Assembly: GCA_019671135.1 (NCBI GenBank)
Contig: JAHRHY010000019.1
Location: forward strand, 868,001-932,000
Direction of reading: 5' to 3'
From: Linnemannia hyalina
Lineage: Eukaryota; Mortierellomycota; Mortierellomycetes; Mortierellales; Mortierellaceae
Length of the DNA stretch: 64,000 bases
This document shows positions 51,201 through 62,692 of the stretch, one piece after another. A program made the position numbers and the translations under genes. The first letter of the stretch is position 1, and every line of letters starts with the position of its first letter. Under the pieces are notes generated by a model. That model was not told the origin of the DNA and ran no database searches. It was given only the letters and a program-made list of their open reading frames with translations.

Positions 51201-52236
51201 CGCTTTCAGTGGTCGGTTTGCATATCTATCAATAACAATGCTTCACTGTGGGTATCTTGTGCGTGGTCTCGTGTGAGTTCATTAATGATGAATTGAAGTG
51301 TGAAAACAAAAGGAAAGAAGGAAGGGGGTCACAGGGAAGGGGTCAGAGTGAGAGCGAGAGAGAGGAACAAGGAAGTAGAGAGAAGGAAGGAGGGATAGAG
51401 AAGGGAGGTAAGGGATTGAAGGAGACAGCAAGAAAATGAAGAAAAACAACAAGAAGAAAGGTAGCGATAGATGAGAGGCATGTGTGTGTATGTAAAAGAA
51501 AGTAAGGGAAGAAGATAAAGAAGTGCCATGCTGTGGACTGTCATTTCATCCGCCTTCTGCTACAAGGCCATGAGTACAGCGTGTCTCCTCTTTCTTTCTT
51601 TTCTGAATAAAAAGGTCGCTGTTCCCCCCCAAAACCTTCTTCTTTTTTACTTTTTTTTTTCTGTTCTCTGTGCCTCAAATACCCAATCCTTCCTCTTCCC
51701 TCCTTCTACTCTTCTCTCCTTTTCTTCTTTTCTTCTTTGTCGATCTACCTTCTTCCCTTTCCTTATCCTTCCTTCTCCTCATCATCAACCTTCATCGCAT
51801 TCTTCATTCCGTCTTTCCCTCTTCTTTACTTCTTCTCTTCTTTTCAATATCTGTTCAGCTACATCAAGAAAAAAAGAGTCGAATCTCGTTCCCTCCTCTT
51901 TCGCATATATAGTTTGTCTCCACCCTTCAACGTTCAAACCATCTTTACTCTTTTGGGTCAACCCTTCAAACACAAACTCCAATTCAGTTTCCCTATTCCT
52001 CCCTTCCCTTTCTCTTTCACTCACTCACTCACTCACTCACTCACTCATCTACTCAACTCCACATCACCAACACTCATTCACTTCCTACGGCACATACCAA
52101 CCAACCAAGCCAACCAGCAAGCAAGTACTCGCTCTTCACTTGTTAATATACCATTCGATTTTCCTCTTCCAGAAAGGCATTTCGATCCCCCTCCTCACTC
52201 CCCCACTCCATCCTTTCACTTGATCCTAGTTTAAAG

Positions 52237-54219
52237 GTAAGGACTACAAACGTTTTGTGATTACAGTTACGTCTTACTTTCAATTGTGACATATGACTTG
52301 GGGGGGAGGGCCTTTTCTCATTTTTTCTTACGTTTACTTTCTTCGATATCAATTGCGATTGATCGGATTCCGAGTGGCATGGGGTGTATGTGAGCAAGAA
52401 AAGAAAAAGGAAAAAAAGGGGATGAACAACACCTGTTTTTGCTATGTGTAAGGAGAAGTGTACAGTACAAAGTGGATGTATGGGTACGAGAGTGTGTTGT
52501 TGCTGTAGGGTTATGTCATGTTGCAAAAAGGAAAAAAAGCGGTGGCCTGGAAGGAGCCTCCCTATTGGTTCCTTTCCCTCGGAATCGTAGAGGGAAGTTC
52601 AAAAAAAAAGAGAGGAAACACAACAACTCAACTGAGTAACAGAGTAAGAATGAAAGCACAAAGAGACACAGGGGTGGAGTATGGCCCTTTCTGTTCACTT
52701 TCTTCTACGATGTAATACAGTCGAGTGGGCAATGGCTTACCCAGAAAGGAAGGTCCACCCTTTCTTCCCTTCCTTGTTTGCTCTCTCTTCTCCTCTTATC
52801 CACTCGTTGCCCTGGGTGATCTCCCATTGGCTGATGATCGTTGCTGCTGCTGCTGCTCCACCCTCTCCTCTTCTCTTTCTCTTTCTCTTTCTCTTTCTCT
52901 CTTCCCTTCTTTGTGTTCGCTGCAATCCTCCGACAGCTTTCCATCCTAGTCTAGACTCCATTTCTTCTTTTTCTATTGCTTCGCGCCCTTTACTCACTCT
53001 ATCTATTCATTCCTTCACTCTAACCCACCATTCATACTACACCCGCTACTCCTTCGTTTTCACCTCGTCTAGTCTTTCCTCCTCCTTCCCGTTTTTTTTT
53101 TTTTTGTTTTGTTTTGTTCACCCCTTGTCCATCCCGCATTCGTCCCTTTCGATCTGATCTTGTTCGCCTTTCTTTCTTTTTTACACTTCTTACCCGCACC
53201 CCCTATCCATGTGCGAAATGCCCGATCGATTTGCGTTGCGAAAGGGGGGTCAAATGAGAGGGGAGGGTGCTGTAAGTGAACTAGGGCCCAAGTGGGAAAA
53301 AGAAAGGGCGGAGGGGAACCTGTTACACGCATGCCATTGCTGGCAAAACAAAATAGGTAAAAAAAATGAATAAGAGGAACGACCAATTGGGGGTTGAGCT
53401 TTGAGGTGGAGAAAAGGAAAGGGAGATAGTGTGCGTGCGTGTGAAGAAGAACAAAAAGGAAAGCAAAAAAAGAAGAAAAGAATACAGTACAGCCCACACG
53501 AAATTCCAGTTGGTCTTCCAGGTGTTGGTGATTTATTTGTTTTGGATGGATTGGAGGGGGTGGGGGGGGGGGGGGGAACGGATGCATGGCATTGGGCATT
53601 GGGAGTTGAGAGCACCGGTGTGTGATGTTTGCTTGCATGTCTGTCAAAAGAGGATAGGGATGAGGCCGATTAAGAAAGAGTACAAAAAAGCTGAAATACT
53701 TCAGACAACAAGGAAAGGAAGGAAGGAAGGGATAAAAAGGCGAAAAGGGAAAAGTACACCAAAACAACACAAAAGGGGTTTGAAAGAGTGCAAGAGAACA
53801 TCGAAGACACATCCAACCAGCCAGCGTCCGATTCTCCCGAGAAGAGGAAGCAAAGTGTAATGGGCGAGGGAGGTGGAAGACCAAGAAGGGGATAAAATAA
53901 CGGAAGAAACGACAAAGAAAGAAAAAGCAATCGTCATCGTCGGATGGTCGGGTCTTTCTTTGTGTACAAGAGGAGCGAAGCAGCAGACAGGCAGATATAA
54001 GTCATCCATTGCACTCGCTTGTACAAATACAACAAGCCATCCGCCCCTTCCTCCCTTCTTCCATCATCAACACAAACAAACAAAAGGACAATCAGCAATC
54101 AGCTCAAGTTGATTTCAAATACCTCTTCTTTTTATTCTTTGTTCATTACCACCCTCGTTCTCTTTTTTTTTCTTCTTTCTTCATCACTTTTCGTTTTCTT
54201 CATCACTTCCCCCCTTCAG
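52237..54219 (+). other. possible leader intron of the WOPR gene
   Basis: A CA-rich, leader-like stretch (51950-52236) ends with a good donor, AAAG|GTAAGG, at 52236/52237. A strong acceptor, CCCCCCTTCAG, ends at 54219, and CT/CA-rich leader sequence continues from there to the ATG at 54579. A spliced untranslated exon is therefore plausible. This is inference from splice-site shape only. Confidence 0.25.
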
Positions 54220-54578
54220 TTATATCTTCCTTGGATATTTACTCCGTTTTTCCGTCCCCATCGGTTCCCCTTTTCCTTACCTTCTCATGGGCCAAAAGTA
54301 GAGCCTCCGTCCCTAACCGCTCTCTCACTTCTCTCTCTTCCCTCTTCAACAGCTTGCTGACGCATATAAACCGGATCCTCCGACCCTGTTTGCAACAGCA
54401 ACAACATCCTACTCAAACACACACCCCACTCTAAAACCAAACTCAACCTAAAAGCAAAAACTCTCCTTCCCTCCCAAACCTTCGACCCTCTTTTTTCTTA
54501 TACATACTTTACCTTACACCATTCCAGCCACACGCAGCAACCTTACTCCCTCCCTATAACAACAACAACACCTCCACA

Positions 54579-56665
54579 ATGAGCATCGTCGAAACGTTCC
54601 ACGGCTACATCGAAACAACCCAGGACACCCTCCTCATCTTCGAGGCCTGTCGCCGCGGTCTCCTCCCCCGCATCTGCCGCCGTCTGCAGGAAAAGGAGCG
54701 TCGTATCGTCCAGTCAGGCACTGTCTTTGTCTTTGATGAGCGCGAGTCCGGTATTAAGCGGTGGACGGACGGTCTCGTCTGGTCCCCCTCCCGCATTCTC
54801 GGCAACTTCCTGGTCTACCGCGAGCTCGACAAGCGCAACGCCTCCGGCAAGAAGGATACCTCCCCCATCGACCGTGCCTCTCGCTCCAGCTCAGGGAGTG
54901 ATGTCGAGTCGGCCCTCGAGAAGAACAAGGAGCGCGCCCTGGTCGGTTCCCTCACCAACTCTTACCGCTTCAAGAAAAACGGCTTGATCAAGAAGACGAT
55001 GTCGATCGTCGTCAACGGCGTTTCCCAGCATTTGATCTCGTATTACACCAAGGAAGATGTCCTCGCTGGCAGACTTCACACTCCTTCCTCCGTCCCAGAA
55101 TTGGCCAGCCTCGAGATTAGCCCAGAGTTCCTTATGAAGCAAAACTTCAGGATCCCTCCCACCGTCGAGCAGTCTTATGATCGTAAGTGACAACAGCGAA
55201 CAGTGCATGCTAGGGGGTGAAGGAGGAAGAAGGGCAAGGGGGGTGGTTGAATTGCGTGTTTGTGTATGAGAGACTGTCTGTGTGTGCATTGACATTGACG
55301 TAGTAGGGAAGGGGCGGTTTTCTTGTTTCTTTTGGCGAGATGTATGGAGTAAGTGGCGACTGGAATTGGCTGAACGGCACCCCCTATCCCCTCATTGCCT
55401 TCAGCTTGGATGTAAAGAGAAGTGAAGGGGGGTAGTGGGAGGTACTCGAGGAAGAGTAAGCGATGGCGTTGGGTTTTTTATATTTTATGTCAGACCTTGT
55501 TCCCATTTTTGTCTCCTATGACTCTTTCTTCGATTATTATTTTACGCCAACCTAACTTTCGATACTGGGTTGGGGGTTTAAAAAGTAAAGGGGAGGAGGA
55601 TCCTTTATTCCGGCAGAGTAGCTGAACAGATGACATGCAAGTAGTCGCACAAAAAAAACGACAGACAGAAAAAAATAATAGAGAGCATGAGGCGAAAAGA
55701 GAGAAAGGAGAGCGACGCGGACGTATAGGCAGACGGTCAATGGTGGCAGTGAGAATGACAATGGCTCTCTTCTAATTTTTTACAATATGTTAATATGTTT
55801 GTCTAACGATCGGTTATTTGCTTGTGATTATTATTCTTGAGTAGTTGGTGACCATATCCAGTCGCCCGTCTCCAACAACCACAGCCCTCGTACCCCCAGC
55901 GGACCTTTCCACACGATGAACGCCAATGGAGCCGACTTTACTTCGACGGGCTTTGGAAACCATATCCGACCCAAGACAGAGCCCGACCTGGTCGGTTCAT
56001 CACCCATCGACGTCTTTGCAAAGTCATATCACCACCAGCAGACCCATCACTCGATGCACCCACAACAAGGATACCACGGCATGGCCCACATCAGCAACGG
56101 AGGAGGATCCCAGCATCACCACAACTCTCACCCTTACAGCCCCCAGCACGCGACCTTCCCCCAGAACTTTGCCTATGGCCCCGTCTCGAATGGCAGTGGT
56201 AGCAGCAGCCAGGGCAGCCAGGATCAAACCTCAACGACGCCACCACCCATGCGGTATTTGCCTCGCAGCCACCCCAGCCACGCCTTCACACCATACCCAC
56301 CCACAACACAATCGCCCCAGTCGAGCTCATCCCAGCAGCAGCGTCACAGCCTGTCCCCAGGAGGCCAATACGGAGCATCGCCCGCCATGATGATGCCCAA
56401 CCCCAACACCAACGGACACTTTGCGGCACACGACTTTAACCTGTCCATGGGCTACCACTCACCTGCGACCACCAGTCCTGGAACATTTGGAGGCCTCTCG
56501 TCCAACTCGCCACAGTCCAGTCACTCGCACATTCCCCAACAACATCACCACCATATCAACTTGCCACCTGTGACACAAGGCTGGGGCGACTTTGGATACT
56601 CTTCCTACGCAACCGGACCAGTTGACCACCACGATCAGCATGACCACGACAGCTCATCTCCTTAA
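54579..56665 (+). CDS. WOPR-domain transcriptional regulator (Wor1/Ryp1/Sge1-like, Gti1/Pac2 family)
   Basis: Fungal-specific DNA-binding regulator; relatives control white-opaque switching, dimorphism and effector genes. Two exons (54579-55182, 55845-56665) give 474 residues. The first WOPR half fills residues 1-85: ETFHGYIETTQDTLLIFEAC, RRGLLPRICRRL, GTVFVFDERESGIKRWTDG and WSPSRILGNFLVYREL. The second half follows a Ser/Lys linker: ALVGSLTNSYRFKKNGLIKK, TMSIVVNGVSQHLISYY and the following helix (about 128-175). The C-terminal 270 residues are disordered and rich in His, Gln, Ser and Pro, with HNS, HHQQ and poly-Ser patches, as usual for Wor1-type proteins. The 662-nt intron lies just after the domain. 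The gene is preceded by 20 kb lacking conserved genes, which suggests complex control and possibly autoregulation. Confidence 0.95.
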
Positions 56666-57917
56666 CGCAGCCTTTTGTTTCTTGCTGCCTTCCGACCGAT
56701 TCATCCATACACCATTATTATCCCAGATAGAATTCTTTTCTTGCTCCCCAAGGCAGAAAAGCAAGTGCTGTTTTCTTTGCTTATTTGTTTCTTTTGCTTT
56801 TCTTTTTTTTTTCATTCTGCACATTTTTTTCTTTTTTAATTTCATTGCTTCTTGCTGCTTGTTTATCATTTTCTTTTATAGTCGTCAGTGTCTATTCTTT
56901 CTTTCTTTTTTTCTTTTACTTTTACTTGCAGACCCATGGGAGATAACCTGGGGAGAGCCTGTTAGAGTCAAATCAACAGCTTCCCCTCTCACCCCTTGTA
57001 AAAAGACACAACCCTCCTCTCTCTCTCTCTTCCTTTTTTCGCGCTTCTTGCTCGTCTAGTCACAACAATAATATCAAACATTGTACCATTACTTCCTGTT
57101 TACATGCGTGTCGATTGAATATTGAATGAATGAATAGTGGGCGCAGAGGTGTGGTTATGATGGAACGTTGGTAATTGATGGAAGATTGTTGAAGTGATGG
57201 TTCCTGAATTTGTTTCTGATAAGGTTGTTTATGTTATGATCGGGAGAACTCAAATGATAAGACAGGAGAAGGTTTGCTCTATCCCCACATGCACACTTCA
57301 TCACGCTGGGAGGAGTGACGAGACAGTCCCCTTGTATGAGCATGAATCAAGGTAAGGCGGATGAACCTTGTGCAGCCCTGGGATCATGCTCTTTTTCATA
57401 CAGATGATGGGAGAGGGAGAGGGTAGATAGCCAAGCCACTGTAAGTATAAAAAGGTGCATTTGTGTCGTTTTTTCCAATATAGCCTTGAACTTGCCAGGC
57501 TCCGAACGCTGAGGCGGGGACCCGGGTATGGAAGTGCTTGATCAATGACAAGGACTGTATTCGTGAGGGACCTTGTTGGTACTCAACCATTCTGATGGAG
57601 AAACAAGGCCCGGTCTTCCGTTTATATCCCGCATTCGCGCAGTGCAGAAGGTCAACGTGGAAAGACTCCATATGAGGATGCATGCGATTTTTTCTTCCAA
57701 CAATTTAAAAAATGTGAAGAGTTACATGAGAGAGTACGTGGCCAATGACTATACTTTGTTCAATTGCTCGCTTTGCGTCCCTCCTTGTTCCGTCCCCTCC
57801 TCCATGAAAACTACGGTTCCCACCACACGACTCTCCGAACTCAGACTTCCCCCTCTTCTCCACTGCTTGAAAGTGAACCCAAAAATGAATCAATGACGAC
57901 AAAAAGATAATTACCGG
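56666..57917. other. 3' region of the WOPR gene and unassigned intergenic
   Basis: T-rich 3' untranslated-like sequence to about 57060, then mixed DNA with no conserved frame on either strand. Confidence 0.5.
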
Positions 57918-58035
57918 CCTGCCGCAGAAACTTTATGAAAAAAACCCATCCTGGCAGAGTCGACTGCGGGCTAAGCCACCCGTCGCAGCACGACGGGATC
58001 GGCGAACTACTTAACCCAGGCACCGACCACTTTTT
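57918..58035. ncRNA. GC-rich structured element upstream of eIF6, possible Pol III RNA or control element
   Basis: A compact GC-rich segment in AT-richer surroundings. It has a perfect 7-bp hairpin (CCCGTCG at 57979-57985, loop CAGCA, CGACGGG at 57991-57997). A longer-range CCGCAG/CTGCGG pairing is also possible. Read on the plus strand it ends in a TTTTTT run (58031-58036). Read on the minus strand it ends in a run of seven T, opposite the A-run at 57938-57944, and contains a T-loop-like AGTCGACTCTG. Either orientation could be a Pol III transcript. No known RNA family was recognised, and the element may instead be a promoter or SINE fragment. Confidence 0.25.
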
Positions 58036-58152
58036 TCGGGTTCTTTACACATCCATTCCTTTTCACTTGTACAAACACACTCTCTCCTTCTCGCCTGTAT
58101 TATACCTCTTCCCTTTTTTTCCCTTTCATACACAAAGAATACGACTATAACA

Positions 58153-58304
58153 ATGGCTGTCCGTACGTATCCCACATCTCATCGAAGCGTTCTTCAATTT
58201 CTTGGTCTTTCGAAAATGTTTGAATCAAGAGAAATGTTGATGGTGGCGATCGACCTACCTCTGCCAGGCGACAAAAAGATAACAAGTCATTCTAACGATC
58301 GCAT

Positions 58305-58346
<42 letters not shown>

Positions 58347-59406
58347 GTAGGCGCTCAATTCGAAAACAACAATGAGGTTGGCGTCTTTTCCATGCTCACA
58401 AACAGTTACTGCCTCGTCGCCATCGGTGGATCCGAGAACTTTTACAGGTACCCCGTCCACCTTTATGCCTCACCGCAGCACGACTAGGACCGTTACACCT
58501 CCAGAAACCCTCGATCCCCCTTTACTAATTCCACATCCTCCTCCTTCCTTCGTTCACCATCAAACAGCGTATTCGAGACAGAACTGAAGGACGTGATCCC
58601 AATAATCCACACCTCCATCGCAGGCACCCGAATCATCGGCCGCCTCTGCGTCGGGAACCGTCACGGGCTCCTCGTCCCCTCCACAACCACCGACCAAGAA
58701 CTCCAGCACCTTCGAAACTCACTCCCAGACTCTGTTGCGATCCAGCGCGTTGAAGAGAGATTGTCAGCCCTCGGAAACGTGATCGCCTGTAACGACTATG
58801 TGGCATTAGTGCATCCGGATCTGGATAGGGAGACGGAAGAGATTGTGGCGGATGTGTTGAAGGTTGAGGTTTTCCGGCAGACGATTGCTGATAATGTCCT
58901 CGTGGGGTCTTATTGCGCGTTGAGTAATCAGGGTGGGTTGGTTCATCCTAGAACTTCTATCCAGGATCAGGATGAGCTTTCTTCTCTCCTCCAAGTACCA
59001 CGTAAGTCTTCTTTTTTCATTCTCTCCCTCATCCCCATAACACGTGTGTGTCTGTGTCTGTGTCTGTGTCTGTGTCTGTGTGTTGGGGGATTGCAAAGTT
59101 CTCCCTATCATTCATCCTCCGTGCACACTTTACCTAACCCTTCCACCTTTTTCTTGCTCCCCCTCCCCTTCCCCCCCCCAAAAAAAAAAAAATAATAATA
59201 ATAATATAGTCGTCGCAGGAACGGTGAACCGCGGTTCAGATGTAATTGGAGCAGGTCTCCTGGTCAACGACTGGTGCGCCTTTGCAGGTCTCGACACCAC
59301 GTCTACAGAACTCTCCGTCATCGAGAGCATCTTCAAGCTTCAGGACAACGGTCCCACCGCCATTGTCGAAGACATGCGCGATTCCCTCGTCGACTCTATG
59401 GTGTAA
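58153..59406 (+). CDS. TIF6: eukaryotic translation initiation factor 6
   Basis: Pentein-fold factor needed for 60S ribosomal subunit biogenesis in the nucleolus. It also keeps free 60S from joining 40S until it is released. Four exons (58153-58162, 58351-58447, 58568-59001, 59210-59406) give 245 residues, exactly the usual length. The 10-nt first exon codes only MAV plus one base, and the frame then runs [20 protein letters not shown]. Other conserved blocks are [71 protein letters not shown] and [20 protein letters not shown]. Introns 1 and 3 carry microsatellites (CT at 58311-58342; TGTGTC-type at 59044-59083). AATAAA is at 59437-59442. Confidence 0.97.
58311..58342 (+). repeat. CT microsatellite in eIF6 intron 1
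   Basis: About 16 CT units immediately before the acceptor, serving as its polypyrimidine tract. Probably length-variable. Confidence 0.9.
59044..59083 (+). repeat. TGTGTC-type microsatellite in eIF6 intron 3
   Basis: Repeated TGTGTC units flanked by GT repeats inside the intron between exons 3 and 4. Confidence 0.85.
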
Positions 59407-59436
59407 AAGTTTCACACCAGACAGACCAAAACAAAC

Positions 59437-59442
59437 AATAAA
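59437..59442 (+). terminator. poly(A) signal of eIF6
   Basis: Exact AATAAA 31 bases after the stop, in the 193-base gap before the convergent NAMPT gene. Confidence 0.5.
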
Positions 59443-59599
59443 CACACTGCATTAGAAAGACAAATAACCAACGTGTTCATGAATGCGTTTGTATAATTTT
59501 CTTTATCTTCAAAGTCTTCATACAATTAGTATCGCTTCAATGAGAAGGGACATTTTGCGGGAATCCTCTCGCTGACCACTACAAAAAAGCAGATCCAGA

Positions 59600-62203
59600 T
59601 TAGAAGGGTCCGGTGGTGACATATTGAATCTTGCTCCTAAGCTCCTGGCTGACAGGATCAAACACCTTGGGCAAAGCCTCCCATTCAGTCTGGACACGCT
59701 TCTTGAGCTCGTCAAACTTGGGCCACGCATGCAACGACCCAGGAGACGACAGGATCTTTGACTCATTGACAGTACTGCCGTTAGTATGGTTGGGTGTCGA
59801 AAAGACGGGCAATGTGGATCCTGTGGCCGATAGAGGCACCTTTCCATGATCGTAGACCACCTGCAGGATGTTGTCCTTGTGAGGGACGTAGTTGTCAGCA
59901 CGAGGGTACACCATCGGGATCTGGAGATTGCCATGGCGCAAACAAATGGGTATAGTGGTCAGTTTCAGGGCGGGTGTTCATCTCAGCTCGTCTCAGATAG
60001 TTCAAGGGTGTCACTTACGCCCTGTTCGTTCCTGATGACATCCAGGATACCGGGCAAGCTGATCTTGTCCGAATCTGTCTTAGGGTGTTTCATGACATCC
60101 CTACATTGTACGAAAACAACACGCCGGTTAGCTACTGCAGTGACTTTGAGCTAACAACCTCACAAGTAAGGCAAACAGCATCAACAACTGGTATACCTCT
60201 TGGTGCCATCGAGATAGACGATGTGACTGAGCTTTGTCGCAAAGGACATGGTATCTCTGTTCAGCTTCTGCAAAAGACCACCGCCCATGCCAAATGCGCA
60301 ATTCTGGGCAGAGTAACCGGCAGCAATGACAGCATTAAGGATCTGACCCAACGACTTGTAGCTGACTCCATCTCCTTGAATAACGCCGCATCCGCGAATG
60401 ATCTTGAATCCTTTCTTGTTCACATCAGCCCCGAAGACCTTCTCGGCAGCACTAATGAACACAATAGGACAGGTTAACTTGACGTCTCGATGACCTTGCA
60501 GCCTAATCACATTACACTCCGTAGATTCAAGCAGACTTACCGGAGACCCGCAAGGACGGACTCGACAATATCACCGCTGTCGGGGCGGAGGACAAGGAAC
60601 CCTCCCTTCTCGAGCTTGAAGCTGGCGACCTCAGGAAGAACAGTGTCAAGGGCCTTTTGATAGTCGTATGAGTCCATGACGCAGGCAAAGACGCCCTGGC
60701 CAAATTCGGCAATCATGGCCTCCATAGCTTCTTTCTCAGTACGGAAGGCGGTCATGACAGAATGCTCGCTGGCAGGGATAGAGTTTCCAACAGCCTCGCC
60801 GCCATTGAGATGGAACTGCGCATAGAAGGAAGCGCTCATGGTGTCTGATCCTGTAAAGTTGAGCTGCATGCAACAGGAGATTGAAAAAAAGAAGGTTCAT
60901 GTCAATATGGAAATCTTCCATTTTGCCACCAACAACACCGCATGATGCATGGATGTGATTCTTACCAAGTGAGCAGTGCCTCCGATGACAGACTGCTCGA
61001 CACTGGTGCATCCACGGAAACCGAAGTCGTGGAGACGGCTCTCGAGGGACCAGAAACCGTCAGCATCAACACTCTTGTTGTAGGCTTCCTGAATCAAGTC
61101 GCGAGCGCGTCTCGACAGCGTAGCGACGGTCATTGGGTACTGTTCACATGAGAGTAGGGAAAGGGCAGGACGATTTAGGAAAGGAGATAGCGTTGTTATG
61201 CAATTGATGCGCTCGAGCAGCAAAAATGTTAAAATACGTTTGGCGTGTGGACAGATGTCGACGTGTTGTGTTCGTGCGCTCAGAGTCACCAGGGAAGGCG
61301 GGAAAAGGACGGGTTATCGACCTCAAACAACGGTTGAATCATCCTCTAGACTGTTATAGTTTGAACAAAAGAACTTACCCAGATCATGGTCAGGAGTGTC
61401 TCCAGGTAGGTGACCAGACGACTCATCTCGCCATCGGCGGTGATCTGATAGACGGGGACATGTGCATGGATGGCGGTTCCCTCAGGAAGGGCCTCGATCT
61501 TCAAGGGAAAGTACCCATCGTGTTCATTGACGATCTAAAAAGTCGACAGCAAGAGACAGCATCAGTAAAAGATCCCATCAATCATGTCAGTCTCTCAACG
61601 TGTGCATTCCTTGTGCGTACCCTTCGGCTCAAAAAGAGAGAGAAAGGAGAGGGGGAGAGAGCAAGGGACAGATTATGCAAGGATGGAATGACGGAAGCAC
61701 GAGAAACAATCAATCGTCAACTGCCGCTTTCTCTTCACTCATTGCTTTCTCACGCTTACCTTCATGAAGAGGTCCTCAGGGAAGGGGAAGGGTGTGAAGC
61801 CAGCATTGTGAGTCTTGAAGAACACCTTGGCTTGCTCAACATCTTCCAGGGTCCACTTCTTGACCACATAGTTCTCAATTCTATTTCCGCAGTATCATGT
61901 CATGTCATAATATGAATAAGGGAACACGAAATAACACAAAAGAATACAAGTAATAACGCGCACATACGACAAAAGTCGAAGAAAACAAAAGTCCTTGTGG
62001 ATGATAGGGATATCATAGTAGCCCAGACTAACGTACATGTATCGGATACCATAGGCGACCATACGGTTGTCGTTAGGGTCCTTGTCATAGGCCTGACGCA
62101 TCTCTCCGTAGGCGACCATGCGTTGAGCCGCTGGGTAAATGGAAGGATGAGTGATCTTGTACGAGTCTGTCATGACCGCGAGGGGAATGTGGCTGAAGTG
62201 CAT
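59600..62203 (-). CDS. NAMPT: nicotinamide phosphoribosyltransferase
   Basis: Joins nicotinamide and PRPP to give NMN, the one-step NAD salvage route of animals and some bacteria; most studied fungi use nicotinamidase instead. Eight exons (62203-62037, 61880-61760, 61534-61379, 61139-60966, 60863-60541, 60451-60197, 60100-60019, 59920-59600) give 532 residues against 491 in human. Family landmarks occur in order. TDSYKITHPSIYP is the N-terminal dimer-site Asp/Tyr region. After it come YPMTVATLSRRAR, LHDFGFRGCTSVEQ (nicotinamide-stacking Phe and Arg), LNFTGSDTM (Asp selecting the amide) and PASEHSVMTA (the His that is autophosphorylated in animals). The later landmarks are VMDSYDYQKAL, LRPDSGDIV (PRPP Arg/Asp), VIQGDGVSY and FGMGGGLLQKLNRDTM. 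The conserved Asp argues against a nicotinate-specific enzyme. All catalytic positions look intact. Convergent with eIF6. Confidence 0.96.
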
Positions 62204-62692
62204 TGCAATGAGCTTTGGAGAGTTGAAGACGAGTTTTGTGTGAGTATGTTAATGGAAGTGGAAGGGCGATGCAGGAAGAGTGACGAAGGTGGTGGTAGCG
62301 ATGAAAGGAACAAAGAAACAAAAAATTCACAGGAATGGCCTATTTATACCTTATCAGCGTGTATTCAGGCACTTTTTGAACTGCATGGTTCCTCCACTCC
62401 ACCTGGACTCCCCTAAATCGCCAGTATCCTCCAGGACACGCGTTTCGACAGTGTCAAAAGGGAGCGACGCACCCCTCCCCCTTCCAAGCGCAGTCATCAT
62501 CGCGATAAGCACCCGGTTATATCGACGCCATCTACACCTTGACTAATTTTATTCGACGATATACGCATCTCCTTCCTCCACCCACCCACCACGCCACTCC
62601 AAACAAAGAACCAAAGCTTGCTTTTGTGTATTGATTTCGTGTTTATTTCAATTGAGGGTGCAACAAATCCTCATGAGGCATCCTGGTGTTCT
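62204..62692. promoter_or_regulatory. NAMPT promoter and UBA1 3' region
   Basis: About 490 bases between two genes on the minus strand. It holds the 3' end of UBA1 and the upstream region of NAMPT. No frame of interest and no clear motif. Confidence 0.5.

Larger units (their letters stand above)
34544..54578. promoter_or_regulatory. 20 kb region with no conserved gene, upstream of the WOPR regulator
   Basis: No recognisable protein family was found in any frame across 20 kb, while gaps between genes elsewhere here are about 0.2-2.5 kb. No frame in the track for this stretch exceeds about 235 codons. Composition alternates between T/CT-rich and A/GA-rich blocks with many microsatellites, namely AAAAT (41415-41440), AAAC (44024-44051), ACTC (52019-52047) and CTTTCT (52868-52900). 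No transposon coding sequence is seen. Several CT/CA-rich leader-like stretches (around 42480-42597, 45440-45594, 51900-52230, 54050-54578) suggest transcription starts. Weak small-gene candidates are listed separately. It may be the control region of the WOPR gene, as known for WOR1 in Candida; that is inference. Confidence 0.55.

Noticed and set aside
51528..52234. 231- and 165-codon plus-strand frames
   Set aside because: Translations of CT-rich leader sequence (Ser/Leu/Phe/Pro only); frames overlap and neither has conserved content.
53069..53884. 271-codon minus-strand frame in the 20 kb region
   Set aside because: Low-complexity (Phe/Leu/Ser/Pro) translation of purine/pyrimidine tracts with a G-run; no domain and no promoter-like leader.
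34544..54578. Centromere as the explanation for the gene-free region
   Set aside because: No retroelement cluster, satellite array or AT-core was seen; kept only as an alternative that CENP-A mapping would decide.
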